A DNA stretch of 64,000 nucleotides from Microbacterium natoriense (GCF_030816295.1 NZ_JAUSXV010000001.1:1612001-1676000); one strand, 5' to 3'; shown: positions 28,202-35,627, numbered from the stretch's first letter. A program made the numbers and translations. Notes: generated from the sequence alone by a model not told the origin.

Positions 28202-28309
28202 CGCGATAACAGCGGAGGCGATCATGACGAACACGCGATCGAACACGCAGCGGGCAGTGAACCCGTTCTTCGTCGACAGCTCAGACCACTCGTTCTGAGC
28301 GCGGCAGGT
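28202..28309 (-). pseudogene. Broken copy of a secreted-protein tail plus its membrane-protein head
   Basis: The minus strand reads CRAQNEWSELSTKNGFTARC and then directly DRVFVMIASAV. The first matches the C-terminus of the secreted protein at 33387-34289 (CRAQNKWPQLSTKNGFTARC). The second matches the start of the membrane protein at 33073-33372 (DRVFVMIASAVTAVG). About 43 bp that separate the two in the intact locus are missing here, so this is a deletion-fused relic of a further cassette, joined at its distal side to an IS3 remnant. Confidence 0.8.
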
Positions 28310-28590
28310 AGGAGGGCAGACGACGTCGAGCCGAGCGATCCTTTTGTGCTTGAACTGCTCCGCGTACAGGTCTCGCTCTTCCCGAACCCCGAAACCAAGT
28401 TCCGGAGGCTCGGGAAGAATCGCCCATGGTTGGACCTCTCGAAAATGGACGTCTATCACGGGCTGCGATCCGGCCTTTCAGCATCAGCTTTAGCAACACG
28501 CCCTAGCGGTGCGCACGAGTGACGGCGATCATGGGGACGCCGCGCAGAGGCGGAAGCGTCCCCAAGAGAGACGCATTTTGGGGCGTCAGA

Positions 28591-28836
28591 TTATCTACTT
28601 CGATCGGGCCTTACTGTGAGCGCTGTTGCGAGCGATACGGCGGTGAGGCCGAGGACTCCCGTTGCGAGCAGGGCAACGCCTGCCGGCCACACGACGATTC
28701 TTGACGCTTCGTATGTGTGAGCGCCGAATTCCGCCCACACATCTACTTGTGCCATGACGGTCAGCACGATCCCTAGTATCAGGGAAGCGCTGGGGATTCC
28801 CCATGCCAGCATCCAGGCCAAGGTCCGAGCGTTCAT
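28591..28836 (-). CDS. Small membrane protein downstream of secreted modular protein B
   Basis: An 81-residue protein with two transmembrane helices (LAWGIPSASLILGIVLTVMA and VVWPAGVALLATGVLGLTAV) and a short basic tail. Its ATG overlaps the stop of the secreted protein gene as ATGA, so translation is coupled. It is not similar by eye to the membrane proteins that follow proteins A and C. A partner, export or immunity role is inferred from this repeated arrangement. Confidence 0.75.
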   Translation of the reverse strand: MNARTLAWMLAWGIPSASLILGIVLTVMAQVDVWAEFGAHTYEASRIVVWPAGVALLATGVLGLTAVSLATALTVRPDRSR

Positions 28837-30110
28837 TTACTGACCGCGAATCCGACGACGGGGCTGAACGCGGTCAAGGTGCCGGATGTGGAGTCGATTC
28901 GCCAGTTTGGAGTCTTCATGCCGAGTGTCTTGTATCCGGTCCACTTTTGTACCTTGTAGGTGACGCGGGTTCCGACTGCCCAAGCTTTGTATGTTGTTCC
29001 CGCAGCTGCCTTGCCTGATGTCCAAGTTACAGTCCCGGTGACGGACTTTGACGCGTTGAACCCGATACCTGCGCTGACGTCTCCCACGGTGGCTCCCAGG
29101 CTCGTCTGGATCGACGTGGAGACGGAGTAGGAGTTGGAGCAGGTGCCACCGCCGGCACCCGCTTGAATCTTGCAGATGCCGAGCTGTCTTGCCTTGTTGG
29201 TCCAGTTCTTTGTCGGGACCAGGTCGATGACTGTGTACTTCGTGTACTTCACGCTTACTGCCGGGTCTGCCACTACCGGATAGGTGGCCGATGGCACGGA
29301 CGCCGTGTCGACGATTTGGGTGAGTTTGTTACCGTCGAGCTCGAAACGAGTCGGGATGTCCTGTCCGTTGGCGTCTTTCGCCCAAGGTGGCGCCACGATA
29401 GCGACTTCCTTGCCCGCGGCGCTCAGCACGCCGACTCCGCCGTCAGGGAGCGGGGACATCGAACCTCCTGAGTCCGCGGTCACGCCGTAGACAAACGAAG
29501 TGGGGGACGAGGCGTCATTGATGACGCTCAACACCTGAAGAACTCCGTTGCTTCGGACAACGGGAACAATGCTCGATCCGTCGTTGAGATCGTGGGTGAT
29601 GGTCGCGATGTCCGGGACGGTCCTTGTCGAGCCGTCGCCTTGGGGCAGGATGAGCTCGATGGTTGTCCCTGCCTCCGACTCGACGGTCACCGGCCTTGAC
29701 AGATCCGCGGGAATGACCGCGGTCACCTCATCGATCTGAGCGATAGTTGCATCGCCGCTCCCGTCTTCTCCTGCGGCGGCATCCAGGACGATCTCATCGA
29801 CGAGATCAGCTTGCTGCGCTACCTCTTCAGCTGATGCAGGAGTGCCGCCAACTGCGGCGGTCCCATCTGGTGTGGAAATCGGAGAGGTCGGGACGGCGTC
29901 TTGCAGCAGGCCCCCCTGGACGTTCTGCAGGGCCTCGGTGACGTCCGGCGTGGTAACAAGCCCGTCGCCGGCCTGCGTGTCTGCCCGGGCAGACGGGCCG
30001 GCGAACGCGATGCTGGCGGCGATCGTCACGACTGAAGTGACGATCGCGAGCACCGGGAGCCCGCTGAGTCGATGTGCTCGCAGAGCCGTGGACTGATTGT
30101 TGTGCGTCAC
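28833..30110 (-). CDS. Secreted modular protein B with beta-rich, possibly pore-forming tail
   Basis: A 425-residue exported protein starting at GTG 30110 after AGGGGGA. The first 85 or so residues, including the signal peptide (VLAIVTSVVTIAASIAFAGP) and the segment TEALQNVQGGLLQDAVP, are nearly identical to protein C. The centre carries PPWAKDANGQDIPTRFELDG and the junction YPVVADPAVSV. The tail after residue 285 is different from A and C. It contains two cysteines (ICKIQ, GTCSNSY) and then a Ser/Thr-rich alternating strand region (SVSTSIQTSLGATVGDVSAG, FNASKSVTGTVTWT, VTYKVQKWTGY), which recalls aerolysin/ETX-type beta-hairpins. That resemblance is visual only. Confidence 0.78.
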   Translation of the reverse strand: MTHNNQSTALRAHRLSGLPVLAIVTSVVTIAASIAFAGPSARADTQAGDGLVTTPDVTEALQNVQGGLLQDAVPTSPISTPDGTAAVGGTPASAEEVAQQADLVDEIVLDAAAGEDGSGDATIAQIDEVTAVIPADLSRPVTVESEAGTTIELILPQGDGSTRTVPDIATITHDLNDGSSIVPVVRSNGVLQVLSVINDASSPTSFVYGVTADSGGSMSPLPDGGVGVLSAAGKEVAIVAPPWAKDANGQDIPTRFELDGNKLTQIVDTASVPSATYPVVADPAVSVKYTKYTVIDLVPTKNWTNKARQLGICKIQAGAGGGTCSNSYSVSTSIQTSLGATVGDVSAGIGFNASKSVTGTVTWTSGKAAAGTTYKAWAVGTRVTYKVQKWTGYKTLGMKTPNWRIDSTSGTLTAFSPVVGFAVSK

Positions 30111-30319
30111 ATGTCCCCCTGGAAATGACCGGTGCTGGACGATCCGGCACTGTGGTTAGGCAAACCTATCTACGCGTCACCAGGCCTGTCTATCCTCCAA
30201 ACGGTGGACAACACCGCAGCGTGCATATGCGCGAAGCGCACTCTGACGGCGTGTCAACTGCAGCCGAGGCATGTACACGAAGGCGCTCAACGACGGTGGT
30301 CCGTTTCCTATCTCCATGC
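29841..30319. repeat. Duplicated 5' block, copy 1 (other copy 34020-34498)
   Basis: About 480 bp covering the first 85 codons of protein B, its start, the upstream region and the first 16 codons of a rightward frame recurs at an offset of 4179 bp. The non-coding part (about 30000-30319) looks identical to the base; the coding part differs by scattered substitutions. The match ends abruptly at 30319/34498. Confidence 0.9.
30151..30169. promoter_or_regulatory. Putative DtxR/IdeR iron box upstream of secreted protein B
   Basis: TGTGGTTAGGCAAACCTAT matches the DtxR consensus TTAGGTTAGGCTAACCTAA at about 15 of 19 positions, with a clear AGGTTTGCCTAACC dyad on the minus strand. It lies 40 bp upstream of the GTG start. 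Confidence 0.6.
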
Positions 30320-30630
30320 TTTTTATCACCGTGCCCGAGGGATCGGTTGTCGTTGACCAACTCCATACGTGCGGGTGGGCTCCCTATGCCGGAAGACCGA
30401 CCGAGGACTATGGGGCCGAGATCCGGATCATGCCGGACCACCTGACCGTCGTCCTCGGCAGTGAAGTCGTGTTGCACGACGGCGCCGGCGACCCGGTTTC
30501 TCCTCCTGGATGGTGGGAAGCCGTCAGTTTCTTTCGCCGCAGTCGCGCACGAACAGCTAAGCCCATAGGCGATCGAAGAGCCCCCCGCGTCAACCTGTCT
30601 GGATATGAAGCTTATCGCTTTGAGGACTAA
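30271..30630 (+). CDS. Hypothetical protein, possibly a junction artefact
   Basis: A 119-residue open frame whose first 16 residues (MYTKALNDGGPFPISM) come from the duplicated block and also begin the frame at 34450. Downstream the sequence is unique (FITVPEGSVVVDQLHTCGW, then SPPGWWEAVSFFRRSRA). I do not recognise a family. It may be the 3' part of a gene cut by the recombination that ends the duplicated block. Confidence 0.35.
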   Translation: MYTKALNDGGPFPISMLFITVPEGSVVVDQLHTCGWAPYAGRPTEDYGAEIRIMPDHLTVVLGSEVVLHDGAGDPVSPPGWWEAVSFFRRSRARTAKPIGDRRAPRVNLSGYEAYRFED

Positions 30631-30874
30631 TCCTCCTGGCGTCGTGCCGGCCCTCGCCGGCCTCCACGACCGCAACCCGGGTGATCATGCCGGAGCGCAT
30701 GTGGTTGCAGTGGATCGATCCCAGCGTGGTCAGTGACCAGGCGCTCGTCGATGAGGCCGCGCGCGCGGCGTCGCGGAAGCCGAGCAGTTGCGGATCGACC
30801 AGGTGCGCCCGTTCGGCACGACGGACGACGGGCCACACCTGCTCCAGCCGGTCAGCGATTAGGACCGCGTCAAC
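30631..30874. other. Short region with possible gene debris
   Basis: About 240 bp without an intact gene. Plus-strand frames contain coherent-looking pieces (DPSVVSDQALVDEAARAA in one frame, then AEAEQLRIDQVRPFGTTDDG in another), consistent with a frameshifted remnant that I cannot name. Confidence 0.35.
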
Positions 30875-31669
30875 CTACTGCGCGGGCCCGGCCTCAGCGT
30901 CGCACTGCGCCTTGATTCGCTTCACCGCCTCGATGGGGAGCGTGCCCCGCTGCCCGACGACCCATCGACGAGATCTGAGCCCGATGAGACGGTTCATGTT
31001 GACGTCCTCGGGGAGATCGTCGCCGATCACGAGGAGTTGTGTGGGGGACAGCGGAAACGCGATGGAGGTGGGCTCTTGGCCGCCGCCGAGAGCAAAGAGA
31101 AGCACCGCCCCGTCGCCGGTCCATAGTCCCTCGAAGGGGTAGATTTTCCACGCTCGCTGCTCGAGTTCGAGAGACGTTAGGCGCAGCGTGTCGGGATGAT
31201 CGTGGGCGAGCGACAGCAGATCTCCGTAGTTCAGCTCCGCTTCCTGGACGCTCTCGTCATCGATGAACAGCAGCGCCGGTTGCCGGGCGCTGACGCGGTT
31301 GGCGTAGCGGCCGCGGTGAAGATGCATATCGAGGAACGCGATCACGGCCGTCAAGTCGGGCCGGCTCATTTCCTCGCCCGCACGGAGCTTGCGAATCGCC
31401 GCGATACCGCTGCCCTCGATGACGCTGAACGCGCCTTCGAGATCGTGCCGGAACGCGTTGGGGTCGTAATCGTAACTGACGACGGAGGCATCTCCGATCG
31501 CGGACGGATATCCGCGGCCTTCGTCCACGTCGAGCACGTCGACGACGTTGCGCTCGTCTGCCCAAGCCTTGATGTACGACTTGGTCACCCTGCGTCCGCG
31601 TCGCACTCCGGAGGTCGAGCGACCGTAATCCTTGGCGCCGCTCGATGCTTCCGGGAATGTGCTCGTCAT
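30875..31669 (-). CDS. DUF4238-like protein
   Basis: A 264-residue soluble protein. RGRRVTKSYIKAWADERNVV near the N-terminus resembles the opening (HYVPQFYLRNFA-type) of DUF4238 proteins, and the remainder is mixed alpha/beta, with FPLSPTQLLVIGDDLPE near the C-terminal third and WVVGQRGTLP at the end, also seen in that family. The biochemical role is unknown; such genes often occur in accessory or defence-rich regions. The gene starts 45 bp downstream, on the same strand, of a broken nucleotidyltransferase-like gene. The two could once have formed an operon. Confidence 0.6.
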   Translation of the reverse strand: MTSTFPEASSGAKDYGRSTSGVRRGRRVTKSYIKAWADERNVVDVLDVDEGRGYPSAIGDASVVSYDYDPNAFRHDLEGAFSVIEGSGIAAIRKLRAGEEMSRPDLTAVIAFLDMHLHRGRYANRVSARQPALLFIDDESVQEAELNYGDLLSLAHDHPDTLRLTSLELEQRAWKIYPFEGLWTGDGAVLLFALGGGQEPTSIAFPLSPTQLLVIGDDLPEDVNMNRLIGLRSRRWVVGQRGTLPIEAVKRIKAQCDAEAGPAQ

Positions 31670-31714
31670 GACGTCAGGATAGGGGCCCTGACCACTCGGC
31701 GCCGGGGAGACCTG

Positions 31715-32167
31715 TCAATAGAACTGTGCCGGGAATGTCGTGCCCACGAAGACGTAGTCGAGTTTCGCGAACGCCTCCGATCGCCTGCCGGCTTTCTCGA
31801 GCTCGATGGCGTCTGCAACGCGCTTCGCATCGGCGGCGATGCTCGCCACGGCGAGCGAGTGGTAGCTCTCTCCGTCGATGCGGCCCGGAAGTGGACAGTG
31901 AGGCCCGTCGGGTCGTTCATATCGGCGAGGTTGTTTCTAGCCAGGCCGCCCATCATGTAGGCGAAGTCGAGGTAGGGGATAAAAAGACGATTCAGTCGCC
32001 ATCCGTTGCGCCGCTCGCTTCTCTAGATAGAAGGACGAGATCCTGGCGCTCTTCGAGTTGGCGTACTTCCAGGCTTTCATGAGCTGAGCGAGACCCTTAG
32101 TGCCATCCGAGGGCGATCGGTTCACGTCTGTGACGTAGGCAAGGTGCGCGTTCGGTGCGGTCTCCAT
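31715..32167 (-). pseudogene. C-terminal remnant of a CD-NTase-like nucleotidyltransferase (two frameshifts)
   Basis: Reading three frames in turn gives a continuous chain. NAHLAYVTDVNRSPSDGTKG and LAQLMKAWKYANSKSARIS lead into SSFYLE. After a frame change at a TTTTT run (about 31980) comes IPYLDFAYMMGGLARNNLAD. After a second change near 31875 comes YHSLAVASIAADAKRVADAI, ending in FVGTTFPAQFY and stop at 31715. The pattern 'VNxV..K.L..L.KAWK...IsSFyLE' followed by a helical domain is that of the C-terminal half of CBASS-type CD-NTases and related nucleotidyltransferases. The catalytic N-terminal half is absent; the sequence switches to unrelated NrdH text at about 32165. Confidence 0.6.
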
Positions 32168-32318
32168 CCATCCTCGCCTACGAGATCCGTGATCTCACCC
32201 AGGACCCGTCAGCGCTCGAGCAGGTCAAAGCCCTCGGCTACCTGCAGTCCCCCGTCGTCATCGCGGGGGTGGCTTCCGTCCCGACAAGATCGACGAGCTC
32301 GCCTCCCGCGTCGGCTGA
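32165..32318 (+). pseudogene. 3' remnant of an NrdH-type glutaredoxin-like gene
   Basis: The plus strand reads LAYEIRDLTQDPSALEQVKA and LGYLQSPVVIAG, then after a one-base frame change at a GGGGG run reads GFRPDKIDELASRVG and stop. This is the C-terminal two thirds of an NrdH redoxin, including the conserved SPVV cis-proline. The N-terminal CxxC active site is missing. The break coincides with the edge of the nucleotidyltransferase remnant. Confidence 0.75.
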
Positions 32319-32326
32319 GCACGATC

Positions 32327-32587
32327 ATGAATACGACAACCACCACGGCGCCGGCACCGATCGTTGAGCGGCCGCACATCTCCTGGGTCACCTACGAATA
32401 CATGCGGCAGCGGATCGCTGAGCTCGAAGCCACCACCGTGCAGCTGCAGGCCGACGTCAACCACTGGTCCATGAAGGCCACCTACACCGACCTCGAACGC
32501 CAGGTCATGCACCGCCGGCGCTCCCGCGGCGCCGACGAACTCACCGGCGAATGGCCTGCCGCCGACCAACAGGCCGCCGTCGCATGA
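32327..32587 (+). CDS. Small hypothetical protein with a predicted coiled coil
   Basis: An 86-residue protein whose ATG follows the NrdH remnant stop by 8 bp. After a Thr/Pro-rich start it has a helical stretch (YEYMRQRIAELEATTVQLQA) with heptad-like spacing, then a charged tail. It is not a family I can name; similar small proteins accompany NrdH genes on actinobacterial plasmids and integrative elements as far as I recall. Its stop overlaps the ATG of the secreted nuclease gene (ATGA), so the two are translationally coupled. Confidence 0.55.
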   Translation: MNTTTTTAPAPIVERPHISWVTYEYMRQRIAELEATTVQLQADVNHWSMKATYTDLERQVMHRRRSRGADELTGEWPAADQQAAVA

Positions 32588-33159
32588 ACCGTCAGCAGGG
32601 GGGAGCGGCCGCCCTCCTCGCCGCCGTGGCCCTCGCAGGCTGCACGCCCATGGTCAACACCGCGACGGCCAAGCCGGTCAGGGAGACAGTCGAAGTCGTT
32701 GCGGTCGTCGACGGCCACACGATCGACGTCGCCACCGACGGCGGGACAGTGCGTGTGCGGCTGATCGGGATCGATACCCCGGAGATCGGGCGTGGGGGAG
32801 AGACCAGCGAATGCTACGCCGAAGAAGCACGCACGTTCCTTGATGACCTGGTCTACGGGCGGACGGTGGAGGTGCGATCTGACCCGACTCAAGCCGACGT
32901 CGACAAGTACGGGCGGTTACTGCGGCACGTGTTCATCGACGGGCACAGCGCAGCGGTCCTCGCCCTCGAGGCCGGCACCGGACACGAATACGTCAACCGC
33001 ACCGCCCACACCGGCCAGGAAGAACACCAAGCGGGGCCCGTGGTGCGTCACACCACGGCCCCTTCGACGGTGTCAGCTCTCGGTTACTGGGGCGCGTCGG
33101 TAGCGGACAGCGACGATCCAGAGCGGGAGAGCGAGGATGATCGTCACGACGACGGCTGA
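32584..33159 (+). CDS. Secreted thermonuclease-like (SNase) lipoprotein with altered C-terminus
   Basis: A 191-residue protein beginning in an ATGA overlap. A signal peptide ends in the lipobox LAGC. The SNase domain starts at VEVVAVVDGHTIDV and keeps the catalytic set seen in Staphylococcus nuclease: Asp in VVDG, Arg and Asp in VRLIGIDTPE, Glu in GGETSECY, and Arg in KYGRLLRHVFID. After YVNRTAHTGQEEHQ the normal final helix and GLW motif are missing and unrelated residues follow to the stop. The break is near 33035, where the next convergent cassette begins. Loss of the last helix may impair stability. Its 3' end overlaps the membrane-protein gene on the other strand. Confidence 0.8.
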   Translation: MNRQQGGAAALLAAVALAGCTPMVNTATAKPVRETVEVVAVVDGHTIDVATDGGTVRVRLIGIDTPEIGRGGETSECYAEEARTFLDDLVYGRTVEVRSDPTQADVDKYGRLLRHVFIDGHSAAVLALEAGTGHEYVNRTAHTGQEEHQAGPVVRHTTAPSTVSALGYWGASVADSDDPERESEDDRHDDG

Positions 33160-33372
33160 GATCCAGGAGCCGGTGATTGTGACGGTGGGCGAGCTGCTCA
33201 CTTCGCGGAGGCCATCGAACGTGGCAACGAGCGGGATGCCGATGCTCGTCCCATTCGTAAAGGCCGCGGCCGCAAGAAGCATGGTCGCGATCGCCACGAT
33301 TCCGACCGCGGTAACAGCGGAGGCGATCATGACGAACACGCGATCGATCTTCAGTGGCTCTCGTTGCGACAT
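33073..33372 (-). CDS. Small membrane protein downstream of secreted modular protein C
   Basis: A 99-residue protein starting at 33372 with GGAGGA upstream. Two transmembrane helices (VFVMIASAVTAVGIVAIATM with following Leu/Ala, and WISAVVVTIILALPLWIVAV) flank an outward loop. It begins 14 bp after the secreted protein gene. A deleted copy of its start is fused to a secreted-protein tail at 28.2 kb. The partner or immunity role is inferred from the repeated gene order. Confidence 0.78.
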   Translation of the reverse strand: MSQREPLKIDRVFVMIASAVTAVGIVAIATMLLAAAAFTNGTSIGIPLVATFDGLREVSSSPTVTITGSWISAVVVTIILALPLWIVAVRYRRAPVTES

Positions 33373-33386
33373 GGCTTCGTCCTCCG

Positions 33387-34289
33387 TTACTTCACGCAGC
33401 GGGCGGTGAACCCGTTCTTCGTCGATAATTGTGGCCACTTGTTCTGAGCGCGGCAAGTGTTCCACCAGCTCACCACGAGCCACGTCGCCACACCGAGTGC
33501 AAGCGCCGCCACGGCAACCATGGCGAGAGCCGTGATGACGATCACGACCACCGGGAGGGGGTCGGCGACGATCGGGTACGTGACACCCGTGAGGTTCTGG
33601 TGCTCGACGATCTGCGTGAGGGTGTTGCCCTCCACGGTGTAGCGCGTTGGCACGCTCTTTCCTGCGGCGTCCTGAGCCCACGCCGGTTCGAACTCCACCT
33701 TCACCGTGTCCTGCTCATCCACGACGCGAGCGCCACCATCAGCAGTCGCCTCAAGCCGATTTCCCGCGGGCAAGGTCAGGTCGTAGGAGTAGTTCTCTGA
33801 CGCGGTGTTGTTGTCGATGATCGACAGCAACTGGACACTGTTGGCGGTGGGGATCACGGCGTTGGCGCTCGCGCCGTTCGAGGGGTAGGCCGTGCTGCCG
33901 TCGGCGAGGGTCTCGCTCTGCCCGGCCTGGTCGGCGTTCGGCAGGCTGATGTCCATCGTGAAGCCGCCGGCAGACAGTGTGACCCCGCTACTCGCGTCTC
34001 CGGGAATCGTAATGTCGAGCGCCGCGGACTCTGCGGCGGTCCCATCCGGTGTGGAAATCGGAGAGGTCGGGACGGCGTCTTGCAGCAGGCCGCCCTGGAC
34101 GTTCTGCAGGGCCTCGGCCACGTCCTGCGTGGTGATAAGCCCGTCGCCGGCCTGCGTATCGGCCTGGGCAGACGGGCCGGCGAACGCGATGCTGGCGGCG
34201 ATCGTCACGACTGAAGTGACGATCGCGAGCACCGGGAGCCCGCTGAGTCGATGTGCTCGCAGAGCCGTGGACTGATTGTTGTGCGTCAC
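33387..34289 (-). CDS. Secreted modular protein C with hydrophobic, Cys-containing tail
   Basis: A 300-residue exported protein starting at GTG 34289. The first 85 or so residues, signal peptide included, are nearly identical to protein B, then the two diverge at TPDGTAA. The centre has the family phrases EPAWAQDAAGKSVPTRYTVE and QIVEHQNLTGVTYPIVADP. The tail after about residue 240 is a long hydrophobic helix (VVVIVITALAMVAVAALALG with VATWLVVSWW after it) and a short basic loop closed by two cysteines (CRAQNKWPQLSTKNGFTARC). This tail could insert in a membrane, like a bacteriocin or holin-type segment. The activity is unknown. Confidence 0.78.
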   Translation of the reverse strand: MTHNNQSTALRAHRLSGLPVLAIVTSVVTIAASIAFAGPSAQADTQAGDGLITTQDVAEALQNVQGGLLQDAVPTSPISTPDGTAAESAALDITIPGDASSGVTLSAGGFTMDISLPNADQAGQSETLADGSTAYPSNGASANAVIPTANSVQLLSIIDNNTASENYSYDLTLPAGNRLEATADGGARVVDEQDTVKVEFEPAWAQDAAGKSVPTRYTVEGNTLTQIVEHQNLTGVTYPIVADPLPVVVIVITALAMVAVAALALGVATWLVVSWWNTCRAQNKWPQLSTKNGFTARCVK

Positions 34290-34498
34290 ATGTCCCCCTG
34301 GAAATGACCGGTGCTGGACGATCCGGCACTGTGGTTAGGCAAACCTATCTACGCGTCACCAGGCCTGTCTATCCTCCAAACGGTGGACAACACCGCAGCG
34401 TGCATATGCGCGAAGCGCACTCTGACGGCGTGTCAACTGCAGCCGAGGCATGTACACGAAGGCGCTCAACGACGGTGGTCCGTTTCCTATCTCCATGC
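34020..34498. repeat. Duplicated 5' block, copy 2 (other copy 29841-30319)
   Basis: The second copy of the block that carries the start of a secreted modular gene and its iron-box promoter. After the shared part, the rightward frame here enters the methylase-like fragment. Confidence 0.9.
34330..34348. promoter_or_regulatory. Putative DtxR/IdeR iron box upstream of secreted protein C
   Basis: The same 19 bases as at 30151-30169, 40 bp upstream of the GTG start. Confidence 0.6.
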
Positions 34499-34710
34499 GC
34501 CTTGCGATCGCAGATCCGCCCTACCTCGGGCGCGCGAACCGCTGGTACGGCTCCGGCCGAGGACACCGCGGCGGTGTCGGCCGAGCAGCTGCACACGAGG
34601 CTGCATCGGAATGGGACGACCCGGCAACTCACCGCGCCCTCGTTGAGCGTCTGGAGGCCGCGTACGACGGATGGGCGATTGCGGCGGCTGCCGACAGCGT
34701 GCACGTCTAG
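34495..34710 (+). pseudogene. N-terminal fragment of a DPPY-type DNA methylase-like protein
   Basis: MRLAIADPPYLGRANRWYG begins like phage-encoded adenine/cytosine methylase-like proteins in which DPPY is the catalytic motif. It continues with EWDDPATHRALVERLEAAYD and GWAIAAAADSVHV, then stops at residue 71, far short of a full methyltransferase. The start lies at the very end of the duplicated block, so the promoter side has been recombined. Confidence 0.6.
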
Positions 34711-34906
34711 ACGCCGTCGGCCCTGATCCGTCCGATTCGCGCTAGGAGTGAGGACCGCGGCGCGGTCCGACCTATGCGAACCGGTCAGACCGACCCAATC
34801 GAAGCTAGGACCATAAGTGCCTGACAGTAGGAGGATCGCAACTGCCAGCGTTGCGGAGGACACACCATGTTCGGTCTTCCGGTTTGCGTGGGTATTGCTG
34901 TGGATC

Positions 34907-35464
34907 TCACGCCGATACATCGAAGACCAGCTCGACGATGACCTGGAGAACGCTAGCTTCTTCCTCTTTCCTTTTGTCTCCGCTCTCGAGGCCCCATGTT
35001 GCACTCAGGAGCATCAGGACATCCTCCGCGGATAGCTTCTCGGAGAGATGGTTTCGCCTACTGGCAAGCTCGAGGATCCCCCTCGTGATCCCGACGAGAG
35101 CGAGGTAAGTCTCATTAGCCGCTGTTCTCGCGGAAGGCGCCTCGCAGATCGCGCCCAGTCTGGGGTGCCTGCTCATCAGCACCGCAAGTTCTTGGCCCCA
35201 GGCTCGAAAGGTGTTGGCCGGGTCGCGAGTCAACATTCGGCTGATGGCATCGCCGATCTCTTCAACGTCCTCTCGATAGACGTCAAGAACCATATCTTCA
35301 GGCACTGGAAAGTGTCGATAGACGCAGGATGCGCCTACTCCGGCGACCCGGGCTATCGAGAGGACAGAGGCGTAAGGGTCTCGCGCGAACTCAGTTCGCG
35401 CGGCCTGCCGAATCTTGCCGTAGTTCCGCAGGGCGTTGCCCTGGAGCGGAGCAATCGCACTCAT
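34907..35464 (-). CDS. TetR-family transcriptional regulator
   Basis: A 185-residue regulator. The start at 35464 has GGGAGA 5 bp upstream; a frame from 35521 adds 19 residues without a site. The N-terminal HTH reads LSIARVAGVGASCVYRHFPV, typical of TetR, with GASCVYRHF as the recognition helix. The C-terminal ligand domain resembles that of SACE_7040-type regulators (helix DANTFRAW-like, then RHPRLGAICEA). It is a paralogue of the next TetR gene, with the same layout and spacing. The ligand is unknown. Confidence 0.88.
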   Translation of the reverse strand: MSAIAPLQGNALRNYGKIRQAARTEFARDPYASVLSIARVAGVGASCVYRHFPVPEDMVLDVYREDVEEIGDAISRMLTRDPANTFRAWGQELAVLMSRHPRLGAICEAPSARTAANETYLALVGITRGILELASRRNHLSEKLSAEDVLMLLSATWGLESGDKRKEEEASVLQVIVELVFDVSA

Positions 35465-35627
35465 CGTCTCTCCCTGTAGGCGACCATGCACCAAACAGGC
35501 GGACGTCTCACTCCTTGGCAACAGGACTCGTCAGTTATGCCCATGCCTCGACCCGCTCCCTTTCGATTCGCCGTTTCATGTGTTCCCAATCACTGAGGGG
35601 ACTGATGGTGACACCTTGACATGGCAC

